22,745 nucleotides of DNA. It comes from Planctomycetota bacterium (GTDB lineage: Bacteria > Planctomycetota > Planctomycetia > Pirellulales > Lacipirellulaceae). The notes below the pieces were generated by a model. It did no database searches and had not been told where the DNA came from. It saw only the letters and a program-made list of their open reading frames with translations. The stretch spans positions 1 through 22,745 of the forward strand of contig JAJRUA010000033.1 of the NCBI GenBank assembly GCA_024278035.1. Direction: 5' to 3'. Positions within the stretch are counted from its first letter, which is position 1. Every line of letters begins with the position of its first letter. Below, one piece after another: positions 1 through 8,973 of this stretch. A program made the position numbers and the translations under genes.

Positions 1-1081
1 ATCGCCAGTAGTTCCCACTCACGAAGTCCGCAAAGAAATAGTCGCCCTGCACTTCAGGGTCGGGGCCTCGATAAATAAAACCTCCGGTGACACTGTTTCC
101 CTGCATAGCACCTACCCCACGGGCGTAATCGTAAACGGGATCCACAGCGCCCTCTGGCTTGGGCCTGCCGACACCACCACTGGGAGTCGCTATGCTTCCT
201 TCGCGAAACCTCCAGCCGTAGTTCACGCCCGCGACCCCGTCGGGCTGGAAGTCAATCTCTTCGCGGAAGTTTTGGCCCACGTCTCCCATCCAAAGATCGC
301 CCGTCTGTCGATCGAAACTATTCCGAAACGCATTTCGTAGGCCATAGGCCCAAATCTCATCGTCCCCCGTCGTACCAACAAACGGATTGGTCGTAGGAAT
401 GGCGTAGTTGCGCGTTGCATCTTCCGGGAAATCATCCCCGTTGATATCAATACGCAACATCTTTCCGAGCCAATTGTCGGTAATGTCTTGCGAATTGCCT
501 GTGTCCGGCGTGTGCCCATCATCGTTGTCGTCCGCCCCGCCCCCATCGCCAAAAGCAAGGTAGAGGTAATTGTCCGTTGGACTAAAATCGATCCAGCCTC
601 CGTCATGGTTCGTCTGGGGTTGATCGAAACTGACGATCGGTCGGGCCGAGTCGAGGTCGGCCGAGTCCGTATCCCCAGGCGTGCGAGTGTACTCAACGAT
701 ATTGGAGACGCCGTTGCCAAAGGCCCCGCCCGGGGTGGTGTAATAGGTATACAATTTGCCGTTGTTGACGTAGTCCGGATGAAAGGCGAGCCCCAGCAGA
801 CCCCCTTCGCCATCTTGTGAAATACCGGGGATGCTCAAATAGGGGGCCACCTCGATTTCGCCCGTCGTGAGATCGAGTAGCTGGATATCCCCGCTTCGCC
901 CTAGCAGGTAGAGCCGCCTATCGTCACCAGGAGCACGGACCGCGCCTGTTAGCATGGCTCCCTTAGCAAGCAAAGTTGTCCCTGAAACTTCAGCCCGTGC
1001 CGGGGGCGCGTGGCAAGTGGCTATCGCCAAAAAAATCATCTGCAAGAGTCTTACAGCACGTCCCCCAACCTTCAGGTCCAT
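1..1081 (-). CDS. PQQ-dependent sugar dehydrogenase (glucose/sorbosone dehydrogenase family), 3' part missing
   Basis: This is a secreted six-bladed beta-propeller of the GSDH family, which oxidises sugars or related alcohols in the periplasm using PQQ. The reading frame is open to the left edge, so about 360 N-terminal residues are visible and the C-terminus is unknown. Residues 1-30 form a signal peptide: a basic n-region, a short hydrophobic core (MIFLAIAT) and an ARA|EV cleavage site. After it come family hallmarks: the propeller start LYLLGRSGDIQLLD, then GLLGLAFHPDY, a central NHDGG motif carrying the expected catalytic His, YLAFGDGGGADDN, and WAYGLRNAFRNSFD, GDLWMGDVGQN and GVNYGWRF. 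I chose the ATG at 1081 because it gives a clean signal peptide. An in-frame ATG at 1153 would add 24 residues. The gene follows a terminator and is probably a separate unit. The substrate is unknown, and such planctomycete proteins often carry extra C-terminal domains that would lie outside this window. Confidence 0.85.
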   Translation of the reverse strand, partial: MDLKVGGRAVRLLQMIFLAIATCHAPPARAEVSGTTLLAKGAMLTGAVRAPGDDRRLYLLGRSGDIQLLDLTTGEIEVAPYLSIPGISQDGEGGLLGLAFHPDYVNNGKLYTYYTTPGGAFGNGVSNIVEYTRTPGDTDSADLDSARPIVSFDQPQTNHDGGWIDFSPTDNYLYLAFGDGGGADDNDDGHTPDTGNSQDITDNWLGKMLRIDINGDDFPEDATRNYAIPTTNPFVGTTGDDEIWAYGLRNAFRNSFDRQTGDLWMGDVGQNFREEIDFQPDGVAGVNYGWRFREGSIATPSGGVGRPKPEGAVDPVYDYARGVGAMQGNSVTGGFIYRGPDPEVQGDYFFADFVSGNYWR

Positions 1082-1403
1082 TGCTCTTTTTCGACCACCG
1101 GAGGTTCCCCGGTACGTCTTAGAGAAGATTCTTATGGTACGACATCCGCTCATCTCTTTGCCCCCGCGTTGTCCTGTGGCCCCGATTGCCCTGTGAATCG
1201 TCCCGCAAATTGTATTCGACACGCCAGTCGTATTGGACCCCAAAAAAACGGGGCCGCCTAGTAGTAGGCGATATACGCTGTGTTTACAGGAATTGTCCAG
1301 CAAGGCCAGGCAAGCCAAGCAGCTACGCCTGCCGAATCCCGATTCCAATGCGCCAAGATGGAAGTTCGCAGGTAAACTCCCTTGTGCCTTCGTCAAAAAA
1401 GCA
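1082..1403. other. Intergenic region between rrf2 and the sugar dehydrogenase gene
   Basis: No convincing gene lies in these 322 bp. On the minus strand the region first holds the terminator at 1242-1270. A possible -10 element (TACAAT, complement of 1209-1214) follows, which could drive the sugar dehydrogenase gene, but no good -35 partner lies at 17 bp. Short plus-strand ORFs across this region show no recognisable protein features. Confidence 0.5.
1242..1270 (-). terminator. Rho-independent terminator closing the act-rrf2 unit
   Basis: Read on the minus strand, a perfect 6-bp stem with a 4-nt loop (CGCCTA-CTAC-TAGGCG, 1270-1255) is followed by GCCCCG and then seven T residues (1248-1242). 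The U-tract starts 6 nt after the stem, so this is slightly non-ideal. A second, overlapping CCCC/GGGG fold encloses the T-run. It lies about 134 nt beyond the rrf2 stop codon and before the sugar dehydrogenase gene. Confidence 0.6.
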
Positions 1404-1868
1404 CTATTTCTTTTTTGCTTTGGGCGAGAGTTGGACGGTTGAAACGGGCTTGTCACGGCACAGAGGTACCGAACCACTGCAATCTTCAAGTATTTGGGCT
1501 AAGGTGCTCGCTCGAAACTCCTTTTCGATATGAGCAATCACTTGATCGATTCGACGATGCAAGGGGCAGAGTTTAACGTGTCCCTCGATTTTTAGCGGGC
1601 AAGTCCTGATCCGATCGATCGAATCGATTGCCCGAATAACGTCCCAGATGGTTATCTCTGTCGGTTCCCGGGCCAATCGGAAACCGCCCCCTAAACCTCG
1701 ACGAGATTGGACAATTTCGGCACGAACCAAATCCTTCATCATCTTCGAGAGATAGGGGCCCGGTACCTTGGCGATCTCGGCGATTTCTCGCACAGTCATC
1801 GCCTTGTCGGGATGGCTAGCCAGAACCGTGACGGCACGAAGCGAGTACTCAACAGTTTGCGAGATCAT
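1404..1868 (-). CDS. Rrf2-family transcriptional regulator
   Basis: This is a 154-residue winged-helix regulator of the Rrf2 family, which includes IscR, NsrR and RsrR; many members bind an Fe-S cluster and sense iron-sulfur, redox or NO status. The N-terminus (ISQTVEYSLRAV) and the wing (SRRGLGGGFRLAR, residues 55-67) are diagnostic. Helix-turn-helix residues lie around 25-50. In the cluster-binding segment, C90 and C101 match the first and third NsrR cysteines in spacing (11 residues apart). The middle cysteine is missing, however: E95 or H97 stands in its place. C130 and C137 (SVPLC) lie near the C-terminus, followed by a basic tail ending in KAKKK. The gene starts 32 bp after the actF stop and is probably the last gene of the nar-act unit. 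Control of this cluster is inferred from position only. Confidence 0.88.
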   Translation of the reverse strand: MISQTVEYSLRAVTVLASHPDKAMTVREIAEIAKVPGPYLSKMMKDLVRAEIVQSRRGLGGGFRLAREPTEITIWDVIRAIDSIDRIRTCPLKIEGHVKLCPLHRRIDQVIAHIEKEFRASTLAQILEDCSGSVPLCRDKPVSTVQLSPKAKKK

Positions 1869-1900
1869 TTCCGTTCTTCTTTTTTCGGGTAAGCTGCTGG

Positions 1901-3082
1901 CTACCCATTATGGTAACAGATACTCTCCTTAAAGTACGGATCGCCCGTCGGTACGGGCTTTGCTCCGCTAAAGGCCCGAGCCAGCAGCAGGCCTAAGCTG
2001 CCTATGAGTAAGCACACCCCGGCGATTTCGCCAATTCCCAGAACGGGCAAGTCACCAACCGTCGGCGGGAAGATCATAATCGACAAATCGACCCAACGCC
2101 CCATCAAGACGATCAAAGCGACCTTCATCATTACCCGTTCACTTCGTTTCGAAGGTTTTGGCAAGAGAACAAGGAAAGGAAGAACCCAATTCAAGATAAG
2201 GCTCACCAGCACGATGGGCCCCCAAGGCCCATGGGTACGGGCAATGAAGTAGGTCGTTTCTTCGGGGATGTTGGAGTACCAAATGAGCATGTACTGGCTG
2301 AACCAAATGTACATCCAGAAGCAACTGAAAGCTAAAAGCAGCTTACCCAGGTCATGCAAATGCTCGTCGTTGAAAATGCCGTGCAGGGGCCCCTCCGTTC
2401 GCCGCAACAGGAGTGCCATCACAACGATCCCTGCTACCGAGGCTTGCATCATGCCTGCGAATTGGTAAACACCCCACATCGTGCTAAACCAAAGAGGTTC
2501 AAGCGCCATGATCCAGTCCATGCTCGCCATGGAAAACGTAATCGCATAAACGGCGATGAAAATGGCTGAGAGCCGAACATTCGAGCCGGTTAGCTTCCTA
2601 CTGCCTGTGCGATCTTGTTTGCGAGAGATGCCAACGATTGCAGATGCAAAGAGGGACCAAATCACCAAGTAGCCGATGGCTCGCGCGAGCCAGAAGGGGG
2701 GATTGAGCCAGTACTGCTTGAACCAGAAAGAGCCAGCGTCGTCTGCTCCGTGTTCTCCACCATGCAAGGTCCATCCGTATTCTTGGTAGCGTAAGGCAAG
2801 GACAACGAACATGGCGATCGAGGCGTAGGGCAACAGGGTTGCCATCGCTTCGGGGACACGACGAAACGCAACACTCCAACCGGCCCCCGTGACATAGTTC
2901 ATCGCAATAAACACCGCACCGCCTAAAGCAATCGTCAAGAAGTAAAAAGCGACGAGAAACAAGTTGCTCCAAGCACGAACGGGTGCCACTGCGTAGCTAA
3001 GGGCCAACACCACCAGCCCGCCAACGGCCATGGCCATCAGGGTATTGTGAGTTCGTCGGGTAAGGAAAGATTCAGAGTTCAT
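1901..3082 (-). CDS. actF: Alternative Complex III subunit ActF (integral membrane, quinol:cytochrome c oxidoreductase)
   Basis: ActF is one of the two large NrfD-like membrane subunits of ACIII, the quinol:cytochrome c/HiPIP oxidoreductase that replaces bc1 in some bacteria. The 393-residue protein has about ten hydrophobic segments. Family-like segments include FVAFYFLTIALGGAVF-type helix 2 residues (around 42-60), FWFKQYWLNPPFWLARAIGY (about 118-137), ASMDWIMALEPLWFSTMWGVY (about 187-207) and WFSQYMLIWYSNIPEET (about 260-276). The SMDWIMSLEP-type and QYMLIWYxNIPEE segments are characteristic of ActF. The gene follows actE by 24 bp and is the last act gene. In many ACIII clusters cytochrome oxidase genes come next, but here an rrf2 gene follows. 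The start at 3082 is an ATG without a clear Shine-Dalgarno site. Confidence 0.93.
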   Translation of the reverse strand: MNSESFLTRRTHNTLMAMAVGGLVVLALSYAVAPVRAWSNLFLVAFYFLTIALGGAVFIAMNYVTGAGWSVAFRRVPEAMATLLPYASIAMFVVLALRYQEYGWTLHGGEHGADDAGSFWFKQYWLNPPFWLARAIGYLVIWSLFASAIVGISRKQDRTGSRKLTGSNVRLSAIFIAVYAITFSMASMDWIMALEPLWFSTMWGVYQFAGMMQASVAGIVVMALLLRRTEGPLHGIFNDEHLHDLGKLLLAFSCFWMYIWFSQYMLIWYSNIPEETTYFIARTHGPWGPIVLVSLILNWVLPFLVLLPKPSKRSERVMMKVALIVLMGRWVDLSIMIFPPTVGDLPVLGIGEIAGVCLLIGSLGLLLARAFSGAKPVPTGDPYFKESICYHNG

Positions 3083-3106
3083 GGCACAGGTTATCGTTGA
3101 TAGGGC

Positions 3107-3763
3107 TTATTCGTTTGCCGGTTGAGCATCGGTGGTGGGGCTCTCGGACTCAAGCTGCTCCGGCTCTTGTTCTGGCTGAAGCGTTCGGATGAAGTTGATG
3201 ACTTCCCAACGTTGTGCAAGGGAAAGCTGTGCGGCGAAGTTCGGCATACTTCCTTGCCCATAGGTCAAGACATGCAGGAGTTGGCCCCCTTTCATTTGCA
3301 CCGATTTACCCGTTTGGAGAGAAGGAGGGGGCGGAAAACCGTACTGCGGCACGGTGCCATCCCCCTTGCCGGATCCACCATGGCAGACAACACAAAAGAC
3401 ACGGAAAGTTTCGGCACCTCTTCGTGTCGAAGCTTTTTGCTCTGCTTCATCGAGAGCCAGGGTTGGGTTTTCGATTTCTTCTCCCGCGCGGAGGGCCTCT
3501 TCGGGCGTCGCACCGTAGTGGGCTAGGGCGATTGCAAGAGACGTTTGGTCCCTTGCAATGGTTCCTGGCACCGGCGATTGGAGCGTGTGTCCGTTGGGGA
3601 AATTCGGATTCACCTCGAAGGCCCCGTAAGCGGGCGAGTACTTCATATCGGGCAAGATTTCGATATTCGGTTGAGCGTAATCGACGCCAGAGTTTAGCGC
3701 CAGCAACGTAACGATCGCCGTTAATACTGCCAAAACGATATTGGTTCGAGAAAGCATTCCCAT
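3107..3763 (-). CDS. actE: Alternative Complex III monoheme cytochrome c subunit ActE
   Basis: ActE is the monoheme cytochrome c of ACIII on the periplasmic side and probably passes electrons out of the complex. The chosen start gives 218 residues. Residues 7-25 form a hydrophobic anchor or signal, followed by the family segment IEILPDMKYSPAYGAF and PVPGTIARDQ. The heme motif is CVVCH (C124, C127, H128) in the context GGSGKGDG, and M173 in YGQGSMPNF is the likely axial ligand. The C-terminal tail is rich in Glu and Gln. The start at 3763 is set by a strong Shine-Dalgarno site 7 nt upstream and lies 4 nt after the actD stop. A longer frame from 3832 would overlap actD by 65 bp and place charged residues before the signal, so I rejected it. 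Unlike lipidated ActE proteins, it has no cysteine near the N-terminus. Confidence 0.92.
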   Translation of the reverse strand: MGMLSRTNIVLAVLTAIVTLLALNSGVDYAQPNIEILPDMKYSPAYGAFEVNPNFPNGHTLQSPVPGTIARDQTSLAIALAHYGATPEEALRAGEEIENPTLALDEAEQKASTRRGAETFRVFCVVCHGGSGKGDGTVPQYGFPPPPSLQTGKSVQMKGGQLLHVLTYGQGSMPNFAAQLSLAQRWEVINFIRTLQPEQEPEQLESESPTTDAQPANE

Positions 3764-3767
3764 CGAT

Positions 3768-4343
3768 TCACTCCCCTCCGTCCGTTGAAGTACTGAAACC
3801 TGACGAAACAAAAGGAAGTCTCTCCTGAACATTTAAGACATGGTACTTGTCGAGCAAACGGCGAACGCTTGCTGCGTCGTAATCGGTTTCTGCATCGTCG
3901 ATAACCAAGACAAAACGATCGTTGGTTACCTCCATCGAAGGCATTTTTGCGGTCTTACCGGGGAAAAGTTGGCTCACTCCAAAGAGAGCGAACACGCTGC
4001 CGAACCCTGCGAGCAAGACCATCAACTCAAAAATCACCGGCACGTCCGAAGGCAAGGCGTTCCACGGTTTGCCACCCACATCAAGGGGCCAGTTCACGGC
4101 GGCCGTCCAATGTTGGAAAGTAAGGGCGATCAGCGCGCCGGTCAAACCACAGAGGAAGCAAACCCAAGTTAAACGCGAAGGTTTCAGGCCCATCGCCTTG
4201 TCGAGCCCGTGGACCGCATAGGGGGTAAAGGCATCGACGATCTTCAGCCCTTGCTTGCGCACCTCTCGGGTGGCACCGAGCAAGTCGTCCTCGTACTCAA
4301 AAGTCGCCGTAATCCAGTTGTTTTGTAGTGTGGGGTCGTTCAT
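3768..4343 (-). CDS. actD: Alternative Complex III membrane subunit ActD (DUF3341)
   Basis: ActD is a small accessory membrane subunit of ACIII with no cofactor. The 191-residue protein starts with a soluble segment containing the family features [25 protein letters not shown] (around 15-35), [22 protein letters not shown] (about 37-58). Two transmembrane helices follow: one near residues 60-77, and one near 103-128 after the [19 protein letters not shown] segment. The C-terminal domain contains ERFVL-like [10 protein letters not shown]. The start codon overlaps the actC stop as ATGA (4 nt), and the stop lies 4 nt before the actE start, so actC, actD and actE are very likely translationally coupled. 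The length and two-helix layout fit the family. Confidence 0.92.
   Translation of the reverse strand: MNDPTLQNNWITATFEYEDDLLGATREVRKQGLKIVDAFTPYAVHGLDKAMGLKPSRLTWVCFLCGLTGALIALTFQHWTAAVNWPLDVGGKPWNALPSDVPVIFELMVLLAGFGSVFALFGVSQLFPGKTAKMPSMEVTNDRFVLVIDDAETDYDAASVRRLLDKYHVLNVQERLPFVSSGFSTSTDGGE
3771..3779 (-). promoter_or_regulatory. Ribosome binding site that fixes the actE start
   Basis: GGAGGGGAG on the minus strand lies 7 nt before the ATG at 3763 and within the last codons of actD. It is the strongest Shine-Dalgarno match noted in the window. It supports the 3763 start over the longer frame from 3832. Confidence 0.75.
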
Positions 4344-5740
4344 GCTTCCTCCTCTTGGGTAGCGATAGCAGGCTCGTCTGTCGTCTTAGGCCGGCGGTAG
4401 TGCATAGCCCCCTTAACTTCCGCCATGGCAATCACCGGAGCGACACGGCAGAAAAGAAGAAACAGGGTGAAAAACAGCCCAAAGCTGCCCGCCAAAGTGG
4501 CAATTTCAACCAGACTTGGAGTGTAGTGGGCCCAACTCGAGGGCAAAAAGTCGCGGTGCAAGCTGGTGACGATAATCACAAACCGCTCGAACCACATGCC
4601 AATGTTAACGACGATCGAAAGGAGGAATACCAAAATCAATTGCGATCGAATCGCTTTGAACCATAACAATTGTGGTATCACCACGTTGCAAGTGACCATG
4701 GTCCAGTAGGCCCAGCACATGGGGCCCATGGCTCGGTTGATGAAGACGAACTGCTCATAGACGTTGCCGCTGTAGGCGGCAATAAAAAACTCCGTGGCGT
4801 AGGCCAATCCAACGAGCGAACCCATCGTAAGCATCAGCTTGCACATTTTATCGATGTGGTTCGTCGTAATATAATTTTCCAGCCGCATTGTCTTGCGAGC
4901 AATGAGCATAAGCGTCATCACCATCGCTAGGCCACTAAAAATGGCCCCGGCGACAAAGTACGGCGGGAAGATCGTTGTGTGCCAACCAGGTATCACCGCG
5001 GTGGCAAAGTCCATGCTTACGATCGAGTGAACCGAAAACACAAGCGGCGTGGCCAATCCGGCAAGCAAGAGATAAACCGTCTCATAGCGGAGCCAAGTTC
5101 GCGCTGAACCGTTCCATCCGAGGCTCAAGATCGAGGCGATTCGCTTGCGCCAGCCAGGTTTTGATCGGTCGCGGACCGTGGCCAAGTCGGGCACCAATCC
5201 GACGTACCAAAAAACAGCCGAGATTAGTAGATAAGTCGAGATAGCAAAAACGTCCCACAACAGGGGTGATTTGAAATTGACCCACAACGGCCCCCGAGTG
5301 TTCGGGTAGGGCATCATCCAAAAAGCTAGCCAAGGGCGACCCATGTGGATCAGCGGAAAGAGGCCCGCACAGCAGACGGCGATCAAAGTCATCGCCTCCG
5401 CTGAGCGGTTGACGGCGGTGCGCCAGTGTTGCCGGAAGAGGAACAACACGGCAGAGATCAACGTGCCGGCGTGTCCGATACCCACCCAAAAAACGAAGTT
5501 GGTAATGTCGAACGCCCATCCGACGGTTTTATTGAGGCCCCACGTACCGATTCCCGTTGCAATCTGGTAGGTCACAGCGGTCACGCCGAGAAGGAGTGCC
5601 GCCAAGGCCGTAACAAACGCGACGTACCACAGGACGGATGGCGTTCCTTCCATCGGTCGCGAAATATCCTCCGTAACATCGCCTAGCGTTCTGTTTCCCT
5701 CAACCAGAGGAAGTCGCAGAGGCTCTTCGAAATCAGCCAT
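4340..5740 (-). CDS. actC: Alternative Complex III subunit ActC (NrfD-like, quinone-binding membrane subunit)
   Basis: ActC is the NrfD/PsrC-like membrane subunit of ACIII and carries the quinol-binding site next to the ActB iron-sulfur domain. The 466-residue protein has about ten hydrophobic segments. Diagnostic segments include [19 protein letters not shown] (about residues 83-101), [20 protein letters not shown] (about 131-150), the nearby [17 protein letters not shown], and [16 protein letters not shown] (about 257-272). A Shine-Dalgarno-like GAGGAGAG precedes the ATG at 5740. The start overlaps the actB stop by 8 bp and the gene end overlaps actD by 4 bp. The C-terminal tail is charged and ends in EEEA. 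I am very confident of the family; the quinol site itself was not mapped residue by residue. Confidence 0.95.
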   Translation of the reverse strand: MADFEEPLRLPLVEGNRTLGDVTEDISRPMEGTPSVLWYVAFVTALAALLLGVTAVTYQIATGIGTWGLNKTVGWAFDITNFVFWVGIGHAGTLISAVLFLFRQHWRTAVNRSAEAMTLIAVCCAGLFPLIHMGRPWLAFWMMPYPNTRGPLWVNFKSPLLWDVFAISTYLLISAVFWYVGLVPDLATVRDRSKPGWRKRIASILSLGWNGSARTWLRYETVYLLLAGLATPLVFSVHSIVSMDFATAVIPGWHTTIFPPYFVAGAIFSGLAMVMTLMLIARKTMRLENYITTNHIDKMCKLMLTMGSLVGLAYATEFFIAAYSGNVYEQFVFINRAMGPMCWAYWTMVTCNVVIPQLLWFKAIRSQLILVFLLSIVVNIGMWFERFVIIVTSLHRDFLPSSWAHYTPSLVEIATLAGSFGLFFTLFLLFCRVAPVIAMAEVKGAMHYRRPKTTDEPAIATQEEEA

Positions 5741-8700
5741 GATTGCTCTCCTCAGGATGGGGGGTAAGGCTCAAGTGCCTATCCTTGGACTTATCAGGAA
5801 GCCTCTCGCGGTCGAGAAAGGCCGGAGTACTCAACGTTTTTGGGGCGTGTCGTAAATCGTCATCCACATTCTTAACCACTCGTAAATAGGCCACCGATGG
5901 CCTGAAATTAAATTCTTCTAACACACGATACCGCCGAGGATTTTCTAGGGCTGCTGAGACTCGGCTGTCGGGGTCGTTCATGTTTCCAAACACGATGGCT
6001 TGGGCAGGACACGACTGTTGGCAGGCCGTTTGGATTTGCCCATCAACGAGGGGTTGGCCCTGTCGGCGTGCCTCAATTTTCCCCTCCTCGATACGCTGAA
6101 CGCACATCGAGCACTTTTCCATCACCCCGCGCGTTCGCACGGTTACATCAGGATTGAGCAGCAAGTTCTGTAAGGAATCGTCGTGGGCATAATTGAACCA
6201 ATTGAACCGTCGGACCTTGTAAGGGCAGTTGTTCGCACAGTAGCGAGTCCCCACACAGCGGTTGTAAGCCTGCTCGTTGAGGCCCTCGTCGCCATGCACG
6301 GTCGCCAGAACGGGACAAACCGTCTCACACGGAGCGTTGTCGCAATGCTGACACATCATCGGCTGATGGAAGACTTTGATGTCCGACTCAGCGTCCGGCT
6401 CTTGATCACCCGAGTAGTAACGATCGATTCGTATCCAGTGCATCTCTCTTTGCCTGAGCACCTCATCTTTTCCGACGGTCGGAACGTTGTTCTCCGATTG
6501 ACAGGCAATGACACAGGCCGAGCAACCGGTGCAAGCGTTGAGGTCAATAGCCATGCCCCACCAGTTCCCCTTCTTGGGATGGTCTTCGGCCCAAAGCTGA
6601 ACGTCATCAAAGTGATGGACATGAGGCTCTCCAGCTTTAGGGTCTTGAGCGAAAGCAGCCAGGGTGGTTTCCTGGACAATTTCGCGTCGCTCGCCCCCCT
6701 TGGGTGCCAGGTGCTTCGGCACTTCGATCGAGTTGTACTCCTGTGTGGTCGCCAGTTCATGGCGGCGGCCCGTTTTTTCAAGCGAGACGCTTTCGCTTAC
6801 GTAATGCAACTCATCATCATTTGGGGAGATCAACTCTGCCGCATTGACGCCAATGGTTTGCCCCGATTCAACCGTCAGGCGAGACTCCAGCCATTGCGGC
6901 CCAATTTTGCTGAAACGATCGGTTCCCCGGGCTCCGTACCCTAAGGCGATGGCAAGCGTCTTCTCGTGCTGTCCCGGTTGGACGTAAACGGGCAATTCGA
7001 GCGAAGCGGAACCAACCGTTACCTTTACGACATCGCCGGTGGTTAGGGATTGAGCGCTGGCCAGCTTCGTCGAGACGGAGACGTAATTGTCCCAAGTCAC
7101 TTTGGTGATGGGGTCGGGCAATTCGTGGAGCCAAGCATTGTGGGCATGGCGACTATCGGGCATGCCGATTTTGTTGTACAGAACGAGCGAAAGCCCTTCA
7201 GCTTTCAGGGCCCTGTCTGCTGTGGCCCTGTCCGTTAGTTTAACCGCTTCAATACGGAACGTCCCTGACTCAACCGGCTTAACGGGCAACTGGATAAAAC
7301 CGTTGTGGAGCGTTTTATCCCAGAAGGTGGTAAAGTCTTCCGCTTCCTTCTGCTGAGGGAAAATCTGCTTCTGCCAGTGAGTGCGAACAAGGTCGTGTTG
7401 TGTGGCAGATTGGCCCGACCAACTTGCAAGGCTTTCGAGGAGAGATCGCGTGTCGCCAATCGGACGGATCGTTGGCTGACAAATCGAAACCAGCCCGTGA
7501 ACCGGCTCCGCGTCGCCCCATGACTCGAGCGGATGATGATCGGGACAAACGTAGTGAGCCAAGCTGGAAAAATCATCCTCACGCTCGGAAAAGCTAACGG
7601 TAAGTGGCACCCGGTCGATGGCTTTCGACAGCGATTCGCGTCCGGGAAGATTGTGGGTTAAGTCCGTCCCCGCGACGAAGAGAGCCGCGATTTTGTCCTT
7701 CTGTAAATCCTCTACCAATTGCAAAACATCGTGGTCCTTGCCCTGTTGCTGGTTGCTCGGGTATTCAATGTCCAGCGTATTGCCATAGCCGTTTAGCAAA
7801 TGGTTGATGAAGTTGACAACCACCTGTGTTTCAACCGATCCACTGTCGCAAAGTACGAGCGATTCGCTTCGGGCTTCCCACAGTCGTTTCGCTAGGTCCG
7901 AAATCTCTTTGTCAGGTACGGAAGTTGCGATGGTTGGGGCCTTTCCTGGCGATTGGCCTGCTAGTCCTGCCAGCTTGTGAGCCAAGCGGCTGAGTACCAA
8001 GGGCTGTTCGTTCGGGGCAAGCACCATCCGCTTGTCGGCATTGCTGCCCGTTAGCGACATGCGGCTTTCTAGCTGCACATGGTAAGACATCTCGGGATGC
8101 TCTTCCGTTGGCTTCCGAAGAGAGCTCCAGGCCGACGTGAACTCAACCGGTGAAATCCATGTCCCAAGGAAGTCGGCTCCAAATGAAACCAACACGCGGG
8201 CCTTATCCAGTTGGTAGTGTGGCAGGAGACGCATGCCATGCGTTTTCTCATGAGCTTTGAGAATCGCTGAGGCACCGAGCGTATCGTAGGTGACGTGCTG
8301 ACCATCTTTGAATTGTCCGAGAAACTGGGCAATCGTCGCCTTGAGCGTGGGGCTAGTGATGGTGGAAGTGACCAAGCGAACCGCACCGCCCGACTTCTTG
8401 ATCTCTTCTAGCTGGTTACGGATATCAATATCCGCCTCTAACCAAACCGTCGGCTTGCCCGCTTTGAGGGGGCCTTTGAGGCGTTGGCTATCGTAAAGAC
8501 CGAGGGGCAAGGCTTGGTCCACGGCAGAAAGCCCCCCGCGCGAGAGCGGATGTTCGGGCAAGCCTTCCATCTTCAGCGGCCGGCCATCTCGGGAGCCAAC
8601 CAGCAGCCCACTTCCGGCATGACAACTGGCGTAGTAACGCATCTTGCCGGGCACCATCCCCGCCGGATGCGAAGCGGAGGGCAGCGCTTTGATCTCAGGC

Positions 8701-8888
8701 GCCTGGCCGCATCCACTGACCACCGCCAAGGACATCGTAAAACCAGCCGCTTCTAGAAAATGTCGCCGACTAACCGACGGCGTCGCTTCAGCCGCTTTAG
8801 TCATGGACTGCGCAGGCGGCGCAGATACGATTGGCAATTTCTGCCCGGCTGGTACTTTCCAATAGGTTTTTGGTGATTTGCTTTTCAT
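5733..8888 (-). CDS. actB: Alternative Complex III iron-sulfur subunit ActB (TAT-exported, molybdopterin-like domain plus Fe-S domain)
   Basis: ActB is the large periplasmic electron-transfer subunit of ACIII. The 1051-residue protein fuses two parts. The N-terminal part (about 40-750) resembles molybdopterin oxidoreductases; in characterised ACIII this domain has no molybdenum. The C-terminal ferredoxin-like domain (about 760-1000) carries four cysteine groups: [35 protein letters not shown] and CSMCVQR with CQQSC. In the family these hold three [4Fe-4S] clusters and one [3Fe-4S] cluster. A twin-arginine signal ([13 protein letters not shown]41-R42) precedes a hydrophobic stretch and a lipobox-like VSGC (C60), so it may be a TAT-exported lipoprotein. 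The YW pair near the N-terminus matches family members and supports the ATG at 8888. A TTG four codons upstream is less likely. The end overlaps actC by 8 bp. Confidence 0.95.
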   Translation of the reverse strand: MKSKSPKTYWKVPAGQKLPIVSAPPAQSMTKAAEATPSVSRRHFLEAAGFTMSLAVVSGCGQAPEIKALPSASHPAGMVPGKMRYYASCHAGSGLLVGSRDGRPLKMEGLPEHPLSRGGLSAVDQALPLGLYDSQRLKGPLKAGKPTVWLEADIDIRNQLEEIKKSGGAVRLVTSTITSPTLKATIAQFLGQFKDGQHVTYDTLGASAILKAHEKTHGMRLLPHYQLDKARVLVSFGADFLGTWISPVEFTSAWSSLRKPTEEHPEMSYHVQLESRMSLTGSNADKRMVLAPNEQPLVLSRLAHKLAGLAGQSPGKAPTIATSVPDKEISDLAKRLWEARSESLVLCDSGSVETQVVVNFINHLLNGYGNTLDIEYPSNQQQGKDHDVLQLVEDLQKDKIAALFVAGTDLTHNLPGRESLSKAIDRVPLTVSFSEREDDFSSLAHYVCPDHHPLESWGDAEPVHGLVSICQPTIRPIGDTRSLLESLASWSGQSATQHDLVRTHWQKQIFPQQKEAEDFTTFWDKTLHNGFIQLPVKPVESGTFRIEAVKLTDRATADRALKAEGLSLVLYNKIGMPDSRHAHNAWLHELPDPITKVTWDNYVSVSTKLASAQSLTTGDVVKVTVGSASLELPVYVQPGQHEKTLAIALGYGARGTDRFSKIGPQWLESRLTVESGQTIGVNAAELISPNDDELHYVSESVSLEKTGRRHELATTQEYNSIEVPKHLAPKGGERREIVQETTLAAFAQDPKAGEPHVHHFDDVQLWAEDHPKKGNWWGMAIDLNACTGCSACVIACQSENNVPTVGKDEVLRQREMHWIRIDRYYSGDQEPDAESDIKVFHQPMMCQHCDNAPCETVCPVLATVHGDEGLNEQAYNRCVGTRYCANNCPYKVRRFNWFNYAHDDSLQNLLLNPDVTVRTRGVMEKCSMCVQRIEEGKIEARRQGQPLVDGQIQTACQQSCPAQAIVFGNMNDPDSRVSAALENPRRYRVLEEFNFRPSVAYLRVVKNVDDDLRHAPKTLSTPAFLDRERLPDKSKDRHLSLTPHPEESNHG

Positions 8889-8973
8889 TTTTTTGCACAA
8901 CGCAAAGCGGCTTTAGTGGTCGGGGCTTTCTTGTGAATGCCGGATACTTTCAAAGGGAGCGACTGAAGCATCT

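Noticed and set aside
223..813. 196-codon minus-strand frame and the opposing plus-strand frame 488-820
   Set aside because: Both are shadows of the sugar dehydrogenase gene, whose true frame runs off the window and carries clear family motifs.
6183..6944. 253-codon open frame on the plus strand inside actB
   Set aside because: It is antisense to conserved actB, including its Fe-S cysteine motifs, and has no recognisable features of its own.
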